DNA of 64,000 nucleotides from Camelus bactrianus (GCF_048773025.1 NC_133545.1:12790001-12854000); one strand, 5' to 3'. Positions 9,987 to 21,340 are shown, counted from the stretch's first letter. The notes: generated by a model from the letters alone, not told the origin. Translations and numbers: made by a program.

Positions 9987-11346
9987 CTATATTATTTTTT
10001 TAATTGACGTATATTCAGTCTACAATGTTGTGTCAATTTATGGTGCACAGCATAGTGATTCAGTCATACACAAGCATACATATATTGGTTTTCATATTCT
10101 TTTTCACCAAAAGTTACTATAAGATATTGTGCTATACAGTATGAACTTGTTGTTTATCTGTCTTATGTATATCAGTATCTGCAAGTCTCAGACTCCCAAT
10201 TTATCACATCTCACTCCTTCCCTCACTGGTAACCACAAGTTTTTTTCTATGTCTGTGAGTCTTTCTGTTTTGTAAATAAGTTCATTTGTCTTTTTTTTTA
10301 GATTCCACGTATAAGTGGTATCATACGGTATTTTTCTTTCTCTTTCTGGCTTACTTCACTTAGAATGACAATCTGCAGGTCCATCCATGTTGCTGCAAAT
10401 GGCATTATTGTATTCTTTTTTATGGCTGAGTAGTATTGCATTGTATAAATATACCACAACTTCTTTATCCAGTCATCTGTCAATGAACATGTACGTGGTT
10501 TCCATGTCTTGGCTTTGTAAATAGTGCTGCTATGAACATTGGGGTGCATCTTTTTGAATTAAGGTTCCCTCTAGATATATGCCCAGGAGTGGGATTGCTG
10601 GGTCGTATGGTAAGTCTATTTTAGTCTTTTGAGGAATCTCCATGCTGTTTTCCATAATGGTTGCACCAAACTACATTCCCACCAACAGTGTAGGAGGGCT
10701 CCCTTTTCTTCATACCCTCTCCAGCATTTATTGTTTGTGGACTTTTGAATGATGGCCATTTTCTGACAGGTATGAAATGATACCTCACTGTAGTTTTGAT
10801 TTGCATTTCTCTGATAATTAGCAATATTGAGCATTTTTTCATGTGCCTATTGGCCATTTGTATGTCTTCATTGGAGAATTGCTTGTTTAGGTCTTCTGCC
10901 CATTTTTGGATTGGGCTGTTTGTTTTTTTCTTATTAAGTTGTATAAGCTATTTATATATTCTGGAAATTAAGCCCTTGTCAGTCTCATCTTCAAATATTT
11001 TCTCTCATTCTGTAAGTTGTCTTTTTGTTTTGCTATGGTTTCCTTTGCTGTGCAAAAGCTAGTAAGTTTAATTAGGTCCCATTTGTTTATTTTTGCTTTT
11101 ATTTCTATTGCATGGGTAGACTGCCCCAGGAGAACATTGCTAAGATTTATGTCAGATAATGTTTTGCCTATGTTTTCTTCTAAGAGGTTTATAGTGCCTC
11201 GTCTTATGTTTAATTCTTTAAGCCATTTTGAGTTTATTTTTGTGTATGATGTGAGGGAGTGTTCTAACTTCACTGATTTACGTACAGCTACCCAGTTATC
11301 CCAACACCATTTGCTGAAGAGACTGTCTTTACTCCATTGCATGTTC
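9987..11346 (-). mobile_element. 5'-truncated L1 (about 1.36 kb)
   Basis: Minus-oriented L1 with its 3' end at the left (T-rich, then 'cagtctacaatgttgtgtca' and 'ggtgcacagcatagtg') and the body at the right. Minus-strand translation at 10968-11342 is L1 ORF2 C-terminus (for example TINLLEENIGKTLSDINLSN). The translation at 10298-10549 is the extreme ORF2 end (YYSAIKKNTIMPFAATWMDL). The ORF is broken into several frames, and no reverse transcriptase core is present. A 12 bp CTGGATTTTTTT repeat flanks it. It belongs to the artiodactyl-type L1 3' end class shared with 1953, 20183 and 63740. Confidence 0.9.
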
Positions 11347-11358
11347 CTGGATTTTTTT
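11347..11358. repeat. L1 target-site duplication, right copy (CTGGATTTTTTT)
   Basis: Matches 9975-9986. Its first few bases could overlap genuine L1 sequence, so the exact edge is uncertain by about 3 bp. Confidence 0.55.
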
Positions 11359-11359
11359 A

Positions 11360-12059
11360 AGTGTTGGTTATTTGACTGAATTTAACTAGACTGAGCTTCC
11401 TCCTCCTCACCAGAAAAACCAGTGACGTATAAATGCAGCATAAAACTGTCCTCCCAAACCTCTCTTCTAGTGGGGAGAGGGGGGAAAAATAATGGCTTAG
11501 GGCATTGGAAAATACATGTATAATGAATGTTTTTAAAATAAAATAAAATTGAATTTATTATAATATATTTATGTTTCTAAACTTCGAGTTAATTTTTTAG
11601 GTTCCTATATTTTAAAACAAAAAGCTGCCTCTTTATTTAGGCCTTGAATTCCTTTTGCATCAGGAAACTATAAGCCCAGACATAGCATCCTACAAAAGTC
11701 CCCGCCTCATCCTGCTAGTCCCAGGAGCTGGAGAGTATAGCTCTTGAGTGGGAAGAAGCAACAAAGACTTTCTTACCAACTTCCGTTAAGAATTTTGCTT
11801 CTGTGACCCCTTCTGTGCTTCCCCAAAGCTGAGTTCTACATCCTTGCCCAGGGGAGGAAGTGTCTCATCAGAGAGCCATATGCAGCTTCTGGGTTCTAGA
11901 GAAACGAGTCGCCCAAGATGCATTTTTGCAGGGGTGGGAAAATAACTAGGTCGTTCCAGATCAGCAATAGCAGCGCCACAAGACAACTGAAAGGACTCTC
12001 ACTGCTCCTGGACAGGTAAGGGTCCAGGCCAGAGCCAAGAGTTCATTTCTATCTCTTCA
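11360..12059. other. Single-copy DNA with an exon-like segment
   Basis: No repeat was recognised. An acceptor-like CATTTTTGCAG ends at 11931, and a good donor ACAG|GTAAGG has its junction at 12015/12016. These imply an 84-nt plus-strand exon with one frame fully open. This is weak evidence on its own, but it lies on the same strand as the other exon-like signals. An AATAAAATAAAATT-type AT stretch lies near 11540. Confidence 0.2.
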
Positions 12060-12370
12060 GCTGCCAATTAGTGGACTGGCCTCACTGATAATTGTGCTCT
12101 CACGGTATCGGCTTGTTTAAGTAATTGATGATGTTTGCCCTCACTGGAGAATCTTAGCACATCAAAAGATGTTGAGAAAGCCAAAATTCACCTGGCGTCT
12201 GAATTAATCACTTTGTCAAGCACAACAAAGGCTGTCTTGCTTTGCTAATAATCCCAAATGAGGTAGCAACCCTCAGTTAAATAAGGAAACTACAGTGTCT
12301 TTAATTAATGTTTCAAAGAGCTCAAACTTGCTTTTTTATTCCCTTTATTTTTCTGAGAATGTCGGGAAAT
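12060..12370. promoter_or_regulatory. Candidate conserved non-coding element
   Basis: Repeat-free, AT-rich sequence dense in homeodomain- and SOX-like words. It includes GAATTAATCA, CTTTGT (12211-12216) facing ACAAAG (12225-12230) with an 8 bp spacer, CTAATAATCC and TTTAATTAATG. Facing SOX half-sites are a known dimer-binding layout for the SOXE group. No conservation data are available here, so enhancer identity is inference. Confidence 0.3.
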
Positions 12371-13150
12371 GCAAGCAGAGCTGCTATTTTCCAAACTTCT
12401 CAAGAGCAGGAAGTGTGAGACCCGGCTTCCCTGAGGTTCATAGAAAAGGATCTGAGGGCTTTAGTTGACCACCAGCTCAGTGTGTGCGGCTGTGCCTGGG
12501 TCAGAGGAAGCTCCTCCCAGTGCCTGCCTCCACTTGCAGCCTGCAGCCTTCACACTTCCCCCCGCCCCAGGCTGGGCTACTGGGAGGCCACTGGACACCA
12601 CCCTCCTCCAGCTCTGCTGCCTCAGCCTTTCTGGGCCGTAGCTCAGAACCCAGTGCCCTCCAGCTGCCTTTCTGGTCCAAATTGTCTCTCATAAGGCTCT
12701 TCACAGGCAGCTGAAGTGTCCCCAGCCACTGGACAGGCCCTCACAACCCCTCTACCTCCTCCTCCCCCTACCTCCCAGAGCCCCAGGCCAGGTCACATGC
12801 GCAGATCAGAGCCCTGGGGTTCTGCATCCAGAATGGGAGGTTGGCCATGTTGGTGTGTTAGTCTGATCCCAGCTCACAGTTGTCTTTCAAAGGACTTTGA
12901 CAACCTTAAGGTCACTTGGAGGCCAATGAGCAGGATGAAGGGATAGGGTCTGGACGTCACTCAACTCAGGTTGGCGATACTTATATAGAGTATGGGTACC
13001 ATACAAAGGGTAAGACACATCCCAACCCCCAGGGAGTGTGTCCTTTGGAAATCAAATTGGGGGTTGGTTCCCTTGGACTTGGGGATGCCCTGATAAGTGC
13101 CTATGGTATACTTTTTATCTTACCTAGTAACTCCCCATGGCTTCTGAACT
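12371..13150. other. Unclassified single-copy DNA, GC-richer
   Basis: A C-rich segment (12480-12800) gives several overlapping short frames on both strands, typical of low-stop GC-rich DNA. No coding signature and no CpG clustering were seen. Confidence 0.35.
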
Positions 13151-13890
13151 ATGCCATCTTTGGCTCCTCCTCTCAACCCTCATCTCCAATCAATCACCAA
13201 GTCCTCTCAATTCTCCCTTCAAAGCATCTCTCCAGTGAGTTCTTCTTACTTCTAACTGGCACTGCCCTGTTTCAGGCCATCACTGTCTCTCCCTCGTGCA
13301 TAGACTCTTCAACAGAGCCCTAAATTGGCCTCCCAACCTCGTTTCTTCTCTCATCCAACAATTTGCCATCCATACTAGTACCGGAAGAATCTTGCCAACA
13401 TGCAGATATGATCATGCTGTAGCCCAGATCAGAATTCTTCATTGGCTACCTGTTACTTTAGACCAACACTGAACTCCTTTATTTGGCCTTTGATGATCTG
13501 ACCCCAGCCTGACTCCTCAGCCTCACTCCCAGTGATCTCTGTCCCCCCACCTTTAGACTCAGGCAATCTTTCTTGACTTGGACATTTCCAGTTATACCAG
13601 CTTGTACCCTTCCAGGCTCTTACCTGTGCTCTTCTCCAGGGCCAAGACTACAGTGAGGCAAGTGAGGCAGCTGGGCACTCACTCCCAGGGATGTGCAGGT
13701 GCTGACTCTGCTCTTCTAGCTCCTTAAATCTTGCACCCCAGGTGCCTGCTAAACCTCACTCTGGTTCTAGCACACTCCTCTCTGCCTGATGTACCTGCCC
13801 TCTTTCTCCACGTGACAAGTCCTGATTATTCGTCAAGTTTCTGCTTTGGGCCACCTCCTCCAGGAGCCCACCCAGACTATCCTGGATACA
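13151..13890 (+). mobile_element. L2 LINE fragment (ORF2 C-terminus to 3' region)
   Basis: Plus-strand L2 wording: 'caatcaatcaccaagtcctc', 'agatatgatcatgctgtag', 'cattggctacctgttac', 'tttgatgatctgaccccag', and near 13850 'ctcctccaggagcccaccc'. Part of the 3' half (13640-13730) matches poorly and may be an indel. Frames are broken. Confidence 0.65.
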
Positions 13891-14249
13891 TGGAGATATT
13901 TTCCTTGGCCACTGGCTCCGTACTGATGGAAGGATTGCAAACAAAGAGCAGGAGAACTCAGTGTATTGTTTGTAAGAATGTAATCCTGCCTAAGTTCATT
14001 ATTTACTGTACCTGGTTCTGTTTCCATCATGTGGGCTTAGTCATCTGTAGTTAATCCTTTTGTTTTTATGAAGTCCTTAAAGAACCCTTTAGTTGTTGTG
14101 AAAGAGAGACATCTGCCCTGGGTGAACCCCCAACAGACAATTAAATGTGAGCCCAGAGAGGGCAGAGGGGGCTGCTCTTGCCTCTGTATCCTGCATAATA
14201 ATAGTGAACAGTTTCAGAATGTTTCAGAACGTTTGAGTGGCCAGGAGCT

Positions 14250-14455
14250 GTTGTCAGAGCTTCTCACACTACTCAGTTATTCCTCTTCACACTCTGTGTG
14301 GGAGGTGCTATTATGATCACCTTCATTTTGCAGATGGGAAAACTGAGGATCAAAGAGATTAAGCCACTCACTCAAGGCTGCACAGCTAGTAAGTAGCGGA
14401 GCTGATGTTTGAACCCAGGCCGTGTGGCTCTGAGTCTGTGCTCTTAGCAAGCAGC
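14250..14455 (+). mobile_element. MIR SINE
   Basis: Good plus-strand MIR: 'gaggtgctattatgatcacc', 'ttttgcagatgggaaaactg', 'aaggctgcacagctagtaag' and 'tgtttgaacccaggc'. Core and 3' half are present, and the 5' tRNA part is diverged. Confidence 0.85.
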
Positions 14456-15439
14456 CTCCATGTCTCTCACTTTAAATTTGTAGAGAAGCAAATTGTCCAG
14501 AATGCAACCTGTTTATGAGGCATGAGGTGCAGGAGGCCCTCTCTGCTCACTTCTGTGGAGTAAGGGCTCTGAAGCTCCTATGAAAAGGCAGACACCGTTC
14601 ACAGGACTCTATTATCCCCTGGGATTGAATAATTGAGCAGATTAGCCACTGAGTCAGCAGGACCCCAAGACCTGAAACAAGGACAGGTCAATCTAAGGAG
14701 GACCGGGCCTGTACAAAGAATAGAGGGGCTGTTTCTTTGGCCAGTTGAGTTTCAGTATCTCTGAGTAGCCATAGGTAGTATCCGGGCGTTGGGTTCTTAT
14801 ACTATGTGTACAGAATGACTCTGAGTACATCTAGCCTAGTAGGCATTCAGAAAATATTTGCCGGTTGAATTTGAGATATGTCTTCATAATCCCAGCCAGT
14901 ATTTCCGCCATTCTATTGCACGATGACCTGCCTAATAGCCTGGATCAGGCCTAGGAAACCCAATTCTGTCTTCCAGCTTGTTGGATGACTTAAAGAGCTT
15001 AGGCAATCCAAATAACAAAAGCATACTGTGAGTGTTTCAAAAATGTTTATAATCCCCTTGCATTTTGTTTGTTACTGTAACCCCCAAATCTTTGAACTTA
15101 GTTCTTGGCAAGTACACTCATGGGCCTTTGATCACCTCATAGCTGCAGTGATCAACTGAAGGTCCAACTGAAAATTTCATAAAATAATGTCAAAAGGCAA
15201 GACTCTGGTCTAAGAAGATTGCCAAGATCTCAGTGCTCTTTGCTCAATGACATGGTTGTTTCTGGCTCTCACCCTCTTGGGCTCTGGACCAGATGCACAG
15301 ACCCACAGAACCTGTCTACCCTTCCCCATGGCTGACCTATCTGGGTTTGGCCTCTTGCCTGCCTCCTGTGTTTTCTAATGCCTGCCAGTACAGTCCTCTC
15401 TCAGTCCCAGTCCTGGCCATTCCTGTCTCATCACCTGGA
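14456..15439. other. Mostly single-copy DNA with a trace of L2
   Basis: Only a short L2 3'-end trace was recognised (about 14820-14870: 'gtaggcattcagaaaatat'). The rest is unclassified. Confidence 0.35.
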
Positions 15440-15931
15440 CTGGTTATCTGTTGCTGAGGAACACCTTACCCCCAGTGCCTAAGTGGCTTAAAACAACAAG
15501 CATTTATCATCCCACACAGTTTCCAAGGATCAGGAATCTGGGAGAAGTCTTCCTGGGTGTTTTGGGGTCAGGGTGTTTTTGTGAAGTTACAGTCCCGCTG
15601 TCAGCTGGGCTAAGGCTTGCCTGGGCCCAGAGAGTCCCTCTCCTGCCCACTTAGGGTAGCTGTTGGTAGGCTTCACCCTGTGGGCCTCTACAGAGGGCTG
15701 CTCGACATGGCAGCTGGCTTCCCCCTAGACAAGCAATCCAAGGGAGAGAGCGAGGGCCCTGGATGGAAGCCTTAGACGTTATCACCTAGTCTTAAAAGAG
15801 ATGTACTGTCATCTCTGCTACATGCTGTGGTCACCCGACTGAACCTTGCACAGTGGGGGAGGGGACTGTGCAGCGGTGTGAGTGCTAGGGGGCAGGGATC
15901 ATGAGGGACCATCTTGGAGGCTGGCTACCAC
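15440..15931 (+). mobile_element. MLT1-type MaLR LTR fossil
   Basis: Plus-oriented older MLT1 LTR: 'tggttatctgttgctgagga', 'agtggcttaaaacaacaag', 'gctgtcagctgggctaagg', and the end 'catcttggaggctggctacc'. Near full length as a solo LTR. A broken, ancient fossil. Confidence 0.7.
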
Positions 15932-16079
15932 GTCACCTATACCCCCGTGTGAACAAATTTAATCAAAGTACATCCTCCCAAAGTTTCACTGTGGGTTTTT
16001 CAAGCTGGGTACTAAAGCTTACCAAGTCTGTAAGCTGCTTCCTCCTGTGATGAGATACTGAAACAAGAGGTCAGTTTTT

Positions 16080-16160
16080 TCATTCTTCACTCCATAAAGA
16101 TGTTTTTAGTGCCTACTCTGTGCCAGGTGCCATGACACATCCCCAAGAGAATCGATATCT
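16080..16160 (-). mobile_element. L2 3'-end fragment
   Basis: Reverse complement of the L2 3' end ('agtgcctactctgtgccagg'). Short, and lacks the ATGAATGA tail. Confidence 0.45.
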
Positions 16161-16224
16161 ACTTGACTTTTACTGGAAAAGTAAAATCAGAGAAATTTCA
16201 GAGTGAGGTGGAAACCATACACCT

Positions 16225-16420
16225 AACAATAGCTAACATTTACCAAGCATTTGCTCTGTACCAAACACTTTACAAACACTGTGGCCTTTAATCTCCTCCA
16301 GCATCCCTGTTATGTCTATTATACAGATGGGGAAACAGAGGCTTAGAGACCCGGCCCAGGTCAGTGGTCAGACTGCAGGCCAGGCCTGGTCAGTCTGACT
16401 AATGGGCCCGAGCCTCCGGC
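16225..16420 (+). mobile_element. MIR SINE
   Basis: Plus-strand MIR starting 'caatagctaacatttacc', with 'atacagatggggaaacagag' and a diverged 3' half ending near 'gtcagtctgactaatgg'. Confidence 0.8.
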
Positions 16421-16477
16421 CAGGCCCCTGACTGCTCTGTTTGGGCTCAGCAAGGCCAGTGAGGGAAAGAGACTGGA

Positions 16478-16926
16478 GTCAATTCCCGGGGCTGCTGTAA
16501 CAAAGTACCGCAAACTGCGGGCTTCCAACAACAGAAATTTATTCTCTCACAATTCTGGAGGCCGGAAGTCTGAAATCAAGATGTCGGTGGGCCCAGGCTC
16601 ACTCCGTGGCTCCGAGGGAAGAGCCTCCCGTGGTCCACCCAGCTTCTCATGGTTGCCAGCGATTCTCGGAGCTCCTGTGCGGATGCATCACCCGTCTCTG
16701 CCTCCATCCGCACATAATGTTCTTGAGTATCTTTGTCTTCATATCATCCTCACTCTCCATGTCTCTGGGTCCAAAATTCCCTCTTAGAAGGACATCAGTC
16801 ATGGGTTAGGGCTCACTTTAATTCAGCATGAACTCATCTTGGTTGCCTCTGCAAAGACCCTGTGTTCACATTCTGAGGTGCCAAGTGGACATGAAGTGGC
16901 GGAGGGCACTACTCAACCCAGTGCAG
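16478..16926 (+). mobile_element. MLT1A/B-like MaLR LTR fossil
   Basis: Plus-oriented LTR: 'ctgctgtaacaaagtaccgc', 'ctcacaattctggaggccgg', 'tctgcctccatccgcac', 'acatcagtcatgggttaggg' and 'gcctctgcaaagacc'. The best-preserved MaLR copy in the window and near full length. A broken fossil, and the youngest-looking MLT1 subfamily here. Confidence 0.8.
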
Positions 16927-18279
16927 AGAACATCAGAGCTGTCAGCAGCCATGGAGAAAGCCAACAACAACACAGGTCTTCCTGTCCACCCTAGGGCCAG
17001 AAGAGGCAACATGGAAAGAAGCATACTCTAATGAAAGAAAACACGAATTCAGAAACATTTTTTCCCTGGCTCACTTTGAATGTTGTGCTGTGGGGTGTGT
17101 TCATTTGGTGTTGTTTGGTGTTTTTTTTCCCTTTGGTCTATTGGGGTGTGGATTTTTTGGTATTTGTTATTAGTATGTGAACAAACCTATATTTAGATTG
17201 TTTGAGTCAGCATATCAGCATACCCTTTTTATAGGGAAAAAGGAAGTGAAACTTTGTGCCTGGTTTTGGATTGCAAGAGCATCTCTCTGTTGAAATTCAC
17301 CAGCAACTTCCTAGAGAATGAACGAAAGCATAGGGCAGGGAGGAGCATAGGAGTGAGATACAAATCTCTTTTTATCTTTAAGCGCCCAGGTTGAGTTCGC
17401 CTTGTCTAACAGGCCTTGTGATGCTGGGATACACCCTTGCTTTTTTCAGCCACTAGCCAACACCAGTGCTTAGTTTCTGGAATGTCAAGGGATAAGTCTA
17501 AAACATATTTTTTCTTTAATAACCCAGTAGGGCCCTAACATCCATGAGAATATTTAAAATAATTCTGGAGCTATTTATGTTTTCAGCCATACCCATTTCT
17601 TCACTTAACAGCATATATAAATTTATTGCCAAGTATAGAACAATGAATTTGTCTCAAACAAAACAGCTCACAGTCTACAAGGGTGTCCCCTGGTTGTTGT
17701 ATTTCAGGAAATGGTGCACACACTAGGCTGTCTGCATTCAGGCTTCTTCTGCTTTTCTGGATTTCAGAAATGCCTCCCCTCAATCCTGCTTTTCCAGACT
17801 GGACTTGGGTCCTTTATGTGGCAGCTGCTCTCTTCCCCTCCCCATCTCCTGAATCAATATTTGCTCCTCTCGGGTTGTTCTGAGAAGGATGCTGTAGTTC
17901 AGTCGTCAGTCAGTTCCTGACCTCTGGCACTTATTCAGCTCGAAGTTCTTGGGTACATCCCCAGGCTCAGCCCGGATCCAAGCTAAGCCCCTACACAGAG
18001 CTCACCACTCTACTCTAGCCCTCTTGGTGCAAGATCATGACTCCACAACAAAGACCCACCCGTGACTCATTGTCTCAGTGTCTCAGCTGGCAAATTCCCC
18101 ATCAATGTCTGTTCTTTTCTCAGAAATCACTGTTGTTATTTACAATAAAAATCCAAACTTCCATTAGCTTTAGGTTTTTGTTTTATTTCTTCCTTGTTTT
18201 TATTTTTGTTTCGTCTAGTTGCTCATGGCCTCTTTCTGCTTTGTCAGAGCTCAGAACCCAGATGAGTGATCTTCAAGCA
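16927..18279. other. Unclassified single-copy DNA
   Basis: No repeat family or gene was recognised over about 1.35 kb. Content is T-rich near 17050-17170, and several short frames at 17683-18321 show no protein signature. Confidence 0.35.
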
Positions 18280-18740
18280 TGTGGTAGATTGAATCATCGC
18301 TCCCAATTCTTCATGTATTAGAATTCTACATCATCACCCTTGGTCCTATGGCTTTAAAGTAACTCCCACTACAGTGGAGTCTTCTCATTAATGTTAGGCT
18401 TGGACATGTGACTTGCTGTAACCAAAGGAATATGGGCAGAAGTGATATTAAGCCACTTTAGGCTGAGCCACTTAAGATATATGGCTTATTTCCTCTTGCA
18501 TTTCTTGCATTTCTATGATCTATCTGGAGTAAAACTTTCCTGAAGTATCCTCTTCAGCCTGCACTCCATTACAAATCCATGTGGAGTAGATCTGAACCCC
18601 ACCCACAGCCTGGAACAGAAATACTCCAGCAAACCCACAGACCATGAGAAAAAATAAATTAGCAAAAAATAAATGGTTTGCTAATGAGTTTGGGGTGGTT
18701 TGTTACACAGCATTAGCATGGCAATAGCTGACCAATACAG
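18280..18740 (-). mobile_element. MLT1-type MaLR LTR fossil
   Basis: Minus-oriented LTR. The plus strand begins 'gtggtagattgaatcatcgc', has 'tggacatgtgacttgctgta', and ends 'gtggtttgttacacagcatt' followed by 'accaatacag', the reverse complement of the usual MLT1 start. A broken fossil with no internal region attached. Confidence 0.7.
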
Positions 18741-18749
18741 GTCAATTCA

Positions 18750-18800
18750 CTGAAGATCTCCAGACCTTCATTTCCTCATCTATAAAATGAGGCCAGTGAA
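18750..18800 (-). mobile_element. MIR fragment
   Basis: Short minus-strand MIR piece: 'catttcctcatctataaaat'. Confidence 0.45.
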
Positions 18801-18939
18801 TTATATTCAAGGCATTCAGCCTTTTCTCTACACCTACACAACTGAGGGCTCTGCCATACACCCAATAGTAAGAGGCTAAACATACCAGAGTCAAATATTG
18901 CAAAGCACTAAAGAAAAGGAAGGATTGGGAACTGTGAAT

Positions 18940-19070
18940 TCTCTTTAGGAACCAGGAATTATTGGTGGCCTTGGAGAGAGTTGTTTCAGTAAACAGTGAA
19001 GCAGAGACCCCATTGCAGGGCTGAAGGGTAAATGAGAAGTGAGAAAATGAGGAAGCATGGGGACTTGGCT
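18940..19070 (-). mobile_element. L2 reverse-transcriptase fragment
   Basis: The minus-strand translation includes HFLTSHLPFSPAMGSLLHC, close to the L2 ORF2 region just before the AFDTVDH motif. The plus strand reads 'attattggtggccttggaga'. An internal LINE relic without an L2 tail. Confidence 0.5.
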
Positions 19071-19540
19071 GGGAAGGGAAGGGTGGGAGGGAGTAGTGGT
19101 TGGGGTGGACACAGTCAAAGACAAGGTGGTTGGTTGCTTGGTTGGCTGGCTCACTTGTATGTTTTAAGATGGGTGAGAATTGAACCCGCAAATAAACACT
19201 TCCAATGTCATAATGAAGAGATAATGAAGGCAGCGGCTTGGACAAGAGTGTGCAGGAAACCAGAGATCTGGTCTATAAGAGAGAGTGGAGTAAGAACTTA
19301 ACAGGACTTATTCACTGATTTGCTATGCATCATTTACGCTTCAAGTTCTCAAAGCCTAGGGCGAGGCAAGTGTCAATCCATGAAACAAAGACCAAACGAA
19401 AAATGCCCCAAATGTGAGAAATGTGAGAATTCCAAATGGTGTTAAAAAGTAAGTAGAATAAAATAAAATAAAAACTACCATCTACCTACCTAGCGCCTAT
19501 CCGATTATTGTTGAGCACAAGCCTGACGTTACCAGTGGGG
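19071..19540. other. Unclassified single-copy DNA
   Basis: Short GGTTGGTTGCTTGGTTGG-like repetition at 19128-19145 and an (AAAAT)n run at 19458-19475. No gene was seen. Confidence 0.35.
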
Positions 19541-19755
19541 TAACAATAGCTAACACGCATCACAAGCCATGCCCAGCCCTGCTCCATTTAATCCTCCCAA
19601 CATGCTGTGAGGTAAGCACTATTATTATCCCTATTTTACAGATGGGGGGACTGAGGCACAGAGACCTTACAAACTTGCTTAAGTTCACAGAGTGAGCCAG
19701 GATTTGAACCTAGGCAGTCTGGTTCCAAAGTCCAAGCTCTGGACCATTATACAAG
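19541..19755 (+). mobile_element. MIR SINE
   Basis: Well-preserved plus-strand MIR: 'acaatagctaacacgcatc', 'gaggtaagcactattattat', 'ttttacagatggggggactg' and 'ggatttgaacctaggcag'. Nearly full length. Confidence 0.9.
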
Positions 19756-19759
19756 TGGG

Positions 19760-20109
19760 AAAATGCAGCCAAGAATGAAGTGTTTTTAGTATGTTTTTGA
19801 AGGTGGCGTTGATGAACTGACGTTGGCTAAAGTGCTGGAGACTAGTTTATCTTCCCAAATGGGTTCAACAGTCACCTTTGCACTAAGATTTTGTTTAGCA
19901 ATCCTTCCCTCATAAATCATGCAGAAACAAACTTCAACCCACAACCAGTTCAGTCTCGCTTGAATGATAAAGACAAAATCTTTTATTAAGATCCAGAGTT
20001 CAAGTCAGTGAAATTTTGTTATGTAATAGGTGGGGGTGGTAGCTGGTTGCAGTGGAATGCAGCCAGGAATGAATGGAAATTCTGTATGATGATATTTATA
20101 GCAGCAAAG
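19760..20109. other. Unclassified single-copy DNA
   Basis: No gene or repeat was recognised between the two MIR copies. Confidence 0.35.
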
Positions 20110-20182
20110 AACAACTAACATGTATTTGTGTCTGTATATGCCAAGCATGTGCCACACGAAATCCTATATACTGTCTGTCTCT
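20110..20182 (+). mobile_element. MIR fragment interrupted by an L1
   Basis: 'acaactaacatgtatttg' and 'gccaagcatgtgccacac' are MIR core wording. The match resumes for a few bases after the L1 at 20627, so the L1 inserted into this MIR. Confidence 0.5.
20165..20176. repeat. L1 target-site duplication, left copy (TATATACTGTCT)
   Basis: Matches 20627-20638. The left copy is followed by one extra GTCT unit. Confidence 0.65.
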
Positions 20183-20626
20183 TTTTTTTAAATTGAAGTC
20201 TACTCAGTTTACAATGTTGCGTCAATTTCTGGTGTACAGCATAACGTTTCAGTCATACATGCTCATACATTTGTTTTCATATTCTTTTTCATTATAGATT
20301 ACTACAGGATACTGAATATAGTTCCCTCTACTATACAGAAGAAACTTGCTGTACGTCTATTTTATATGTAACAGTTTGTATCTGCAAATCCCAAACTCCC
20401 GATTTATCCCTTCCCATCCCCTTTCCCACTAGTAACCATAAGTTTGTCTTCTGTGTCTGTGTTTCCGTTTTGTAAATAAGTTCACTTGTGTCTTTTTTTA
20501 AAGATTCCATATATAAGTGATATCATGTAGTATTTTTCTTTCTTTTTCTGGCTTACTTCACTTAGAATGGTAATCTCCATCCACGTTGCTGCAAATGGCA
20601 TTATGCTATTCTTTTTTATGGCTGGG
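20183..20626 (-). mobile_element. Short 5'-truncated L1 (about 0.44 kb)
   Basis: Minus-oriented L1 3' end: T run, 'attgaagtctactcagttt', 'gcgtcaatttctggtgtac', then the diverged end of ORF2. Breaks off at 'tttttatggctggg'. A TATATACTGTCT duplication flanks it. Same 3' end class as 9987 and 63740. Confidence 0.9.
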
Positions 20627-20638
20627 TATATACTGTCT
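20627..20638. repeat. L1 target-site duplication, right copy (TATATACTGTCT)
   Basis: Right copy of the duplication that flanks the L1 at 20183-20626. Confidence 0.65.
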
Positions 20639-20642
20639 CTAT

Positions 20643-21340
20643 TAATTCAGCCTTGTTCAACAAATAATCAAGTGCCTATTACCCACGAGAAATGTACTGA
20701 GTGCCCCAGCCACAGTGCTGGGCACATAAGGGGAAATCTGAGTGAGACCCAGTCCTGCTCAGCTTCTGATGGAGGAGCTGGGGAAGTGGGAAGAGAGAGA
20801 AGGTACCAGGTGTGGTGGGGACGGGAGAACAGGGGATGCAGAAGCTCTCACCTGAATGAAAGGGCCAAGAGCATCCCTGTAGAGAGAAGGAAATTGATGG
20901 CAAACAGTGTGGTGTGTGGAAGGAACTGAGAACACCCAAGAGCAGAGTGCGAGGTGAGGGGGTGAACATGCAGAAGTGAATGGGACCAGGTCAGAGACGG
21001 CCTGCTGTGCCAGCCCAGGAGACTTCACTCTCTAGGTGGGGAGAGCGGCAGAAGCATTTTATGCAGCAATGGTGAGATTCTGGTATATTATTCTGGCTGC
21101 AGAGTTGAAGAACAAATTTGAGGTGCACAAGACAGGAGGCAAGGAAACCAGTGGGTGTCTATTTCCAGCCAAGGGATGCTCTTGAAGTCCTGAACTACAG
21201 TACAAGAAGGACAGATAGAAAGAATGATTCAAGGAGCATTCAGAAAATGAAACTTGGTTGACTGTCGGGGGTGAGGGAGAGCTGGCCTGGGGGACTAGGC
21301 GGAAAGATGCCATTTGCTGAAAGACAGGGACTGTCAGCCA
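20643..21340 (-). mobile_element. L2 LINE fragment
   Basis: Plus-strand reading gives the reverse complement of the L2 3' end ('ttcaacaaataatcaagtgc', 'cacagtgctgggcacataag') and then the ORF2 C-terminal region. Minus-strand translation at 21059-21313 contains FNSAARIIYQNLT, equivalent to the L2 'LHTAARVIFQ' block. Frames are broken. Confidence 0.7.

Noticed and set aside
10968-11342. 124-codon minus-strand frame
   Set aside because: L1 ORF2 C-terminus within the L1 at 9987-11346.
12482-12714. Overlapping frames on both strands at 12.5 kb
   Set aside because: GC-rich DNA gives several equal frames on both strands. No codon pattern, splice context or similarity favours any of them.
18742-19245. 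167-codon minus-strand frame
   Set aside because: Partly an L2 reverse transcriptase relic read through flanking DNA by chance.
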